This document shows, piece after piece, positions 60,726 through 64,000 of a stretch of 64,000 nucleotides of DNA; position 1 is the stretch's first letter, and each line of letters starts with the position of its first letter. Origin of the DNA: JAJDXO01 sp965207535 (GTDB taxonomy: Bacteria; Pseudomonadota; Alphaproteobacteria; Rhodospirillales; UBA2165); assembly GCA_965207535.1 (NCBI GenBank), contig CBDBMR010000015.1, positions 288,800-352,799 on the forward strand. Reading direction: 5' to 3'. Below the pieces are notes generated by a model. That model searched no databases, was not told the origin of the DNA, and saw only the letters and a program-made list of their open reading frames with translations. A program made the translations under genes and the position numbers.

Positions 60726-61745
60726 GTGGCCTATCGTAACGAGGAAGTTCGCAAACAGCGTGATCGCGAGCGTGTCGCGCGCCGGGCGGCCGCGCGGATT
60801 GCGGCGGGCCAATGCCCCAGGTGCGGCCGGACCAAACCCATGCCGGGCCGCTCGGTGTGTGAACCCTGCAACGAGAAACGGAATGCGACGAGCCGCGCCC
60901 GCGACGCCCGGCTGAGGAAGGCCGGGATGCCTCGGAGAGATCCTGACCGTGCCCGCGAGTACGGATGCGAGCGCTCCCGCCGCAAGGTCAAGGCGCGCCT
61001 TGCCGAAGGCATATGCACCCGCTGTGGCAAACGCCCTGCAGCGGAGGGCCGCTCGTCCTGCGAGCCCTGCCTGGAGAAGAGGCGGGCGTCGGACCGGGCG
61101 CGCTATGAGGCCGGCAAGGCGGCCGGGAAACTTTACGGCGGTGCGAACCCGGCGGTCAAAAGACGGGCCGGCCGGGCCAGGAGCCGGAAGCTCCAGAAGG
61201 CCCGGATCGAGGCCGGGCTCTGCATCCGCTGCGGCAAGCAGCAGCCGGTGGAGGGCGGGACCACCTGCGCAACCTGCCGCGAGAAGCGCCAGGCCGCTGA
61301 GCGCCGGCAGTACCGCGATCGGCGCGCCCAGTGTCTCTGCACCCGGTGCGGCGGTCCCGTTCATGACGGCCTGTCGCGGTGCGCGCGATGCGCCGTCATC
61401 GAGGACGCCGGCAAGTGCCCGGAGCGCAAGAACGCGCGGTCCCGGGAGCTCTATGCCGAACGGCGGGCCCGGGGGTTATGTACATCCTGCGGGGCGCCGT
61501 CCCAGGGGGCCAGCAGGTGCGCCCCATGCGCGGAGAAATCCTACCACGGCTCGGACCACTTCCGCGGCATCCCGGTGTGGGATCCGCAGTATACGGTGAT
61601 CGAACTCGAGACCGGCCGCGAGCACGGCCCCTATGACAGCGAGGCCGACGTGGCGCTCTGCCTCGCCTTCGAGAAGCTGGACCGGGACCGGGTGGAGATA
61701 GTGGCGGACGCACCAATTACCGGGCGTGTAACGGCATGGGATTGA
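60726..61745 (+). CDS. tandem zinc-ribbon protein (five Cys4 modules), copy B
   Basis: A 339-residue relative of the protein at 47396. It has five CxxC...CxxC ribbons (first at residues 30-48, e.g. GQCPRCGRTKPMPGRSVCEPC; later ones such as GLCIRCGKQQPVEGGTTC) and the same C-terminal domain (FRGIPVWDPQY, VIELETGREHG, SEADVALCLAFE). It lacks one N-terminal ribbon and linker found in copy A, so repeat number varies. One cysteine before the fourth ribbon (QCLC) differs from the usual Gly. The start is GTG 60726 with GGGAG eight bases upstream. Confidence 0.8.
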   Translation: MAYRNEEVRKQRDRERVARRAAARIAAGQCPRCGRTKPMPGRSVCEPCNEKRNATSRARDARLRKAGMPRRDPDRAREYGCERSRRKVKARLAEGICTRCGKRPAAEGRSSCEPCLEKRRASDRARYEAGKAAGKLYGGANPAVKRRAGRARSRKLQKARIEAGLCIRCGKQQPVEGGTTCATCREKRQAAERRQYRDRRAQCLCTRCGGPVHDGLSRCARCAVIEDAGKCPERKNARSRELYAERRARGLCTSCGAPSQGASRCAPCAEKSYHGSDHFRGIPVWDPQYTVIELETGREHGPYDSEADVALCLAFEKLDRDRVEIVADAPITGRVTAWD

Positions 61746-61966
61746 CCGGCAGGCGGCGCGGCTGGAGCTCTCCCTGCGGCGCCGTCGGGCCGCCGACGGG
61801 CACCGTCGCGAACCGCATACATATCGCCGTTCGGGCGTTCGCCCCATGGCTTCGCTGACGGCGCCCCCCTGGTGAGCCGTCGCGGTTCCGAATCGGCGTC
61901 CTCCCGCCCCGGCCTCCGAGCTGGCGGTGATGCGGCGGGGATTCCCCTGCTGAGACCGTGAGAGTA

Positions 61967-62539
61967 TCAGCGCGCCACAGGCCGATTTTCATTGGTCCGG
62001 ATAACGGTTTTGGTGTCCAGACGTGTCAATGGCAAATGAAAATCCAACAGTTCGGGCGTGAGGTGGTTCCCCATCTCCGCAAGCTCCGCCATGTTGGCTT
62101 CCAGCCAGTCCGAGGCGATGGTCGCGCGGGCCGCGCCGATGACCCGTCCCGCCGGCGCGGCCGGATCGAAGCCCGAGCCCTTCCGCGCGACGAAGCGGAC
62201 GACATTGCTGTAGTAGCGGTCCGTGAACGCGACCAGTTGCCGGCGCTTTTCGGTTATCGACATGCTGGAGACGATGGCGTCGAAGGTCCCGGCGAGCAGC
62301 CCCGGGATCAACCCCTCCCACAGTGTTGGCACGAACGCGCATTCCGTTTCCAGCTTAGCGCACAGCGCCTTGGCGATGTCGATGTCGAAGCCCTGGAGCC
62401 GGCCTGCATCGTCGGTCCCGCTGAAGGGCGGGTAGCCGGGATCCACGCCGATGCGCAGCCCGCCGCCCGCCGCATCGCCACCGATTGCGGGCGCGAAGGA
62501 GAGCAGGACGCAGATCAGTGCGGCGGTCAGAATCTTCAT
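61967..62539 (-). CDS. truncated amino-acid ABC-transporter-type periplasmic binding protein
   Basis: A 190-residue frame with a signal peptide (MKILTAALICVLLSFAPAIG) and a family-3 solute-binding domain (LRIGVDPGYPPFSGTDDAGR, LQGFDIDIAKALCAKL, DAIVSSMSITEKRRQLVAFT). It matches the usual protein for about 158 residues, then runs into sequence belonging to the inverted repeat at 62023-62072 and ends early; the second lobe (about 80-90 residues) is missing. It is probably non-functional, with the break caused by the arrival of the flanking repeat. Confidence 0.6.
   Translation of the reverse strand: MKILTAALICVLLSFAPAIGGDAAGGGLRIGVDPGYPPFSGTDDAGRLQGFDIDIAKALCAKLETECAFVPTLWEGLIPGLLAGTFDAIVSSMSITEKRRQLVAFTDRYYSNVVRFVARKGSGFDPAAPAGRVIGAARATIASDWLEANMAELAEMGNHLTPELLDFHLPLTRLDTKTVIRTNENRPVAR
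62023..62072. repeat. right copy of the inverted repeat flanking zinc-ribbon module B
   Basis: It is the reverse complement of 60045-60118 minus 24 bases (GGCAAATGAAAATCCAACAG, TTCGGGCGTGAGG). It replaces the 3' part of the binding-protein gene. Confidence 0.7.
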
Positions 62540-62611
62540 GACGATTAGTGCCCGCGGTTGCGATGCCGGCATCCTAGTTGAGTTCGTCCCCCGAAAGCAA
62601 CGGCGGTTTAA

Positions 62612-62827
62612 TCAAACTCCGGCGCGCGCTCTCAATTGCCGAATTGCCCGACCGTGATCGTAGCGCCCGGCCGGTCGAGCGCAGCCCATTGCCGCGCCGT
62701 ATCGCAGCTCCGCTTCACCGGCCGCCGAGAAGAACAGTTCTTCCGGGGCGCGTCTAGCGACCCGCGTCTCGACGGCCCATTCCGGCAGGATGTGCCCGGG
62801 GGCCGGGCTCGCGGCGGCTTCCGGCAC
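62612..62827 (-). pseudogene. fragment of a FitB/VapC-type PIN toxin gene
   Basis: The stretch APEELFFSAAGEAELRYGAAM followed by an AGR-rich end resembles the middle of FitB-like PIN toxins, but neither the N-terminal DTN motif nor the C-terminal Asp motifs are present. The rest of 62828-63380 is GC-rich with no supported gene. Confidence 0.35.
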
Positions 62828-63384
62828 GTGCCGTCGGCCCGCCGCCCGCCGTCATGTGTATCGCCGTCCTGTCGCCAACAGCGCGATTATGGGGGCGATG
62901 CCGCTTTCGATGGTCCTCCGCCGGCGACAGGCACCGGGCCGAACAACCCGGCGAGGACCGAGGCCCAGGCCCATGTGCCGGGCGTGCCGACCGCGATTTT
63001 CACCGCCCAGGCTCCATGCCGGTGACCCGGATGCCAGAGGCGCCGGCAGCCGAGGGCGGGCGGTGGCGAGATATCGGCCGTTCGGCCATCATCTCATCCG
63101 CTCAATATCGCCGTCGTCCGTCCCGGCCGATGCCGCCGCGGCGCCTGCAACCATCTGGCTGCCGCCGACGCATCGTCGCCCCGCCACGTCACCACCCGAT
63201 CCCGTTCACCGATTCCGGTCCCGTCTTCTCTCTATCACCCCTGCCGTCCGATGCCCGAGCGGGGCGGCGGGGTTCGGCCGGGAGGCGGAGGGGAGCTGTT
63301 GAAGGGGTGTGTCCGGCAGGACGGCGGGAAGGAGTTTCGCCGCGCCGATGCCGGGCTTGGCAACGGCACGAGGAGTTCCCCGCC

Positions 63385-63570
63385 ATGTTCCGATCCGACC
63401 ATTCCCCTGACCTTCCCGACGGCAGGCTGCTGCTGGCCGACCTGGGCATCGACCCCCGCACCGTCCGAGAAATCGCCGAGGACGACCGCATGATCCGCTG
63501 TCCGGAGCGCCCGGCAGTCTATCCCGAGCGCGGCTTCGCCGGCCTCGTCCCGGACCCGGCGGCGGAAATA
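63385..63570 (+). CDS. small hypothetical protein upstream of ssb, copy B
   Basis: From ATG 63385 (GAGGAG nine bases upstream) the frame reads MFRSDHSPDLPDGRLLLADL, GIDPRTVREIAEDD and on to about 63570, where it aligns with the end of the 65-residue counterpart at 48859. The frame itself has no stop before the window end, running on through the ssb leader and ssb in another phase, so a frameshift near its 3' end or a different true end is likely. Function unknown. Confidence 0.35.
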
Positions 63571-63682
63571 GAGGCGAAGGAAGGCTTGGAGGAAGTGAGC
63601 GGACGGGGGTTCGGGAGAGTGAACCCGGCCTCCGGCCGTTCGGAACCCATCGTCATCAACCAGCTATGCAAGGAGCATCGCA
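63567..63682 (+). promoter_or_regulatory. conserved ssb leader, copy B
   Basis: It is the counterpart of 49060-49170, with GGCTTGGAGGAAGTGAGCGG, the GGGTTC / GAACCC hairpin, CCCATCGTCATCAACCAG and AAGGAG before the start. Confidence 0.55.
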
Positions 63683-64000
63683 ATGGCATTTGGAATGAAC
63701 CGCGTGGAACTCATCGGCCGCCTCGGTGCCGACGTCACCGTCAATCATCTCGCCTCGGGGGGCCGTGTGGCCAATTTGAGCATCGCGACCGACGAGAGCT
63801 ATCTGGATCGCAGTTCCGGGGACAAGGTCGACAAGACCGAGTGGCATCGGGTCGTGACCTTCCAGGACGGCCTCATCACCATGCTGGAGAAGCATGCCCG
63901 GAAGGGCCGCCTGGTCTATATCGACGGCAAGCTCCAGACCCGCCGGTGGAAGAAGGACGGCGAGGACTCGGACCGGTTCTCGACCGAGATCCTGCTGGTG
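63683..64000 (+). CDS. ssb: single-stranded DNA-binding protein (3' part outside window)
   Basis: The first 106 residues are an SSB OB-fold (MAFGMNRVELIGRLGADVTV, TEWHRVVTFQDGLITMLEK, KGRLVYIDGKLQTRRW). It is intact over the point where copy A is broken. AAGGAG lies before ATG 63683. It is probably an element-encoded SSB, not the chromosomal one, to judge from its island setting. The tail and the genes after it are outside the window. Confidence 0.92.
   Translation, partial: MAFGMNRVELIGRLGADVTVNHLASGGRVANLSIATDESYLDRSSGDKVDKTEWHRVVTFQDGLITMLEKHARKGRLVYIDGKLQTRRWKKDGEDSDRFSTEILLV

Noticed and set aside
1..64000. CRISPR arrays, rRNA operons, riboswitches
   Set aside because: No regularly spaced repeats, no rRNA sequence and no aptamer-like leader was recognised in reading the window.

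Overview
The window looks like chromosomal DNA of an alphaproteobacterium, most like the Rhodospirillales or a related marine/soil lineage. Evidence: high GC, GTG/TTG starts, the run lgt-midA-pgeF-prs-rplY-pth-ychF, an RpoH-type sigma factor, DUF1491 and UbiK-like proteins, an OmpR/EnvZ-like pair, a uvrC-pgsA-molybdopterin block and two kinds of TRAP transporter. I cannot name the species.

Region 1 (1-9.9 kb) is a catabolic cluster: a partial esterase, two MetE-C-terminal-like methyltransferase paralogues, a 3-hydroxyisobutyrate-dehydrogenase-family enzyme, a DctP substrate-binding protein with a fused DctQM permease, a VOC protein, a TRZ/ATZ-type amidohydrolase and a LysE exporter. Region 2 (9.9-18.4 kb) is housekeeping. 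Region 3 (18.5-25.4 kb) is a minus-strand unit: ROK-type regulator (internally shortened), fused TAXI-TRAP permease, TAXI binding protein, choline-sulfatase-like sulfatase and GMC oxidoreductase. Together these suggest import and desulfation/oxidation of choline-O-sulfate or a similar sulfate ester. Just upstream is gene debris (25.5-25.7 kb) made of a piece of lgt joined to the 3' end of the ubiK-like gene. Region 4 (25.9-43.6 kb) is housekeeping: proC, rpoH, csaA, two-component system, marR-ilvE, molybdopterin genes, pgsA, uvrC, folB-folM and a Ca2+/Na+ exchanger. A TA-flanked 266-bp inverted-repeat element abuts the ilvE stop codon.

Region 5 (about 43.7 kb to the right end) is a genomic island opened by a tyrosine integrase. 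It is gene-poor and scarred: split ssb, frameshifted or truncated genes, a shortened duplicate of a higBA toxin-antitoxin locus, and many hairpins. Its core is a module present twice (46.9-49.4 kb and 60.2-64.0 kb): a 108-residue protein of unknown family, a protein built from five or six tandem Cys4 zinc ribbons on Arg-rich linkers with a conserved C-terminal domain, a small ORF, and ssb. The 108-residue genes and the ssb genes have a similar non-coding leader. In the first module ssb is cut in two by an apparent inversion of about 2.7 kb that carries a DUF2493 gene. The island also has a HigBA-like pair, an HTH/PIN pair and a cyclase-like gene beside a broken AAA ATPase.

The repeated zinc-ribbon/ssb module is the best candidate for an undescribed system. 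It recalls the leading regions of conjugative elements, but that is inference. Identifications rest on motifs and family resemblance read by eye; no database search was run.
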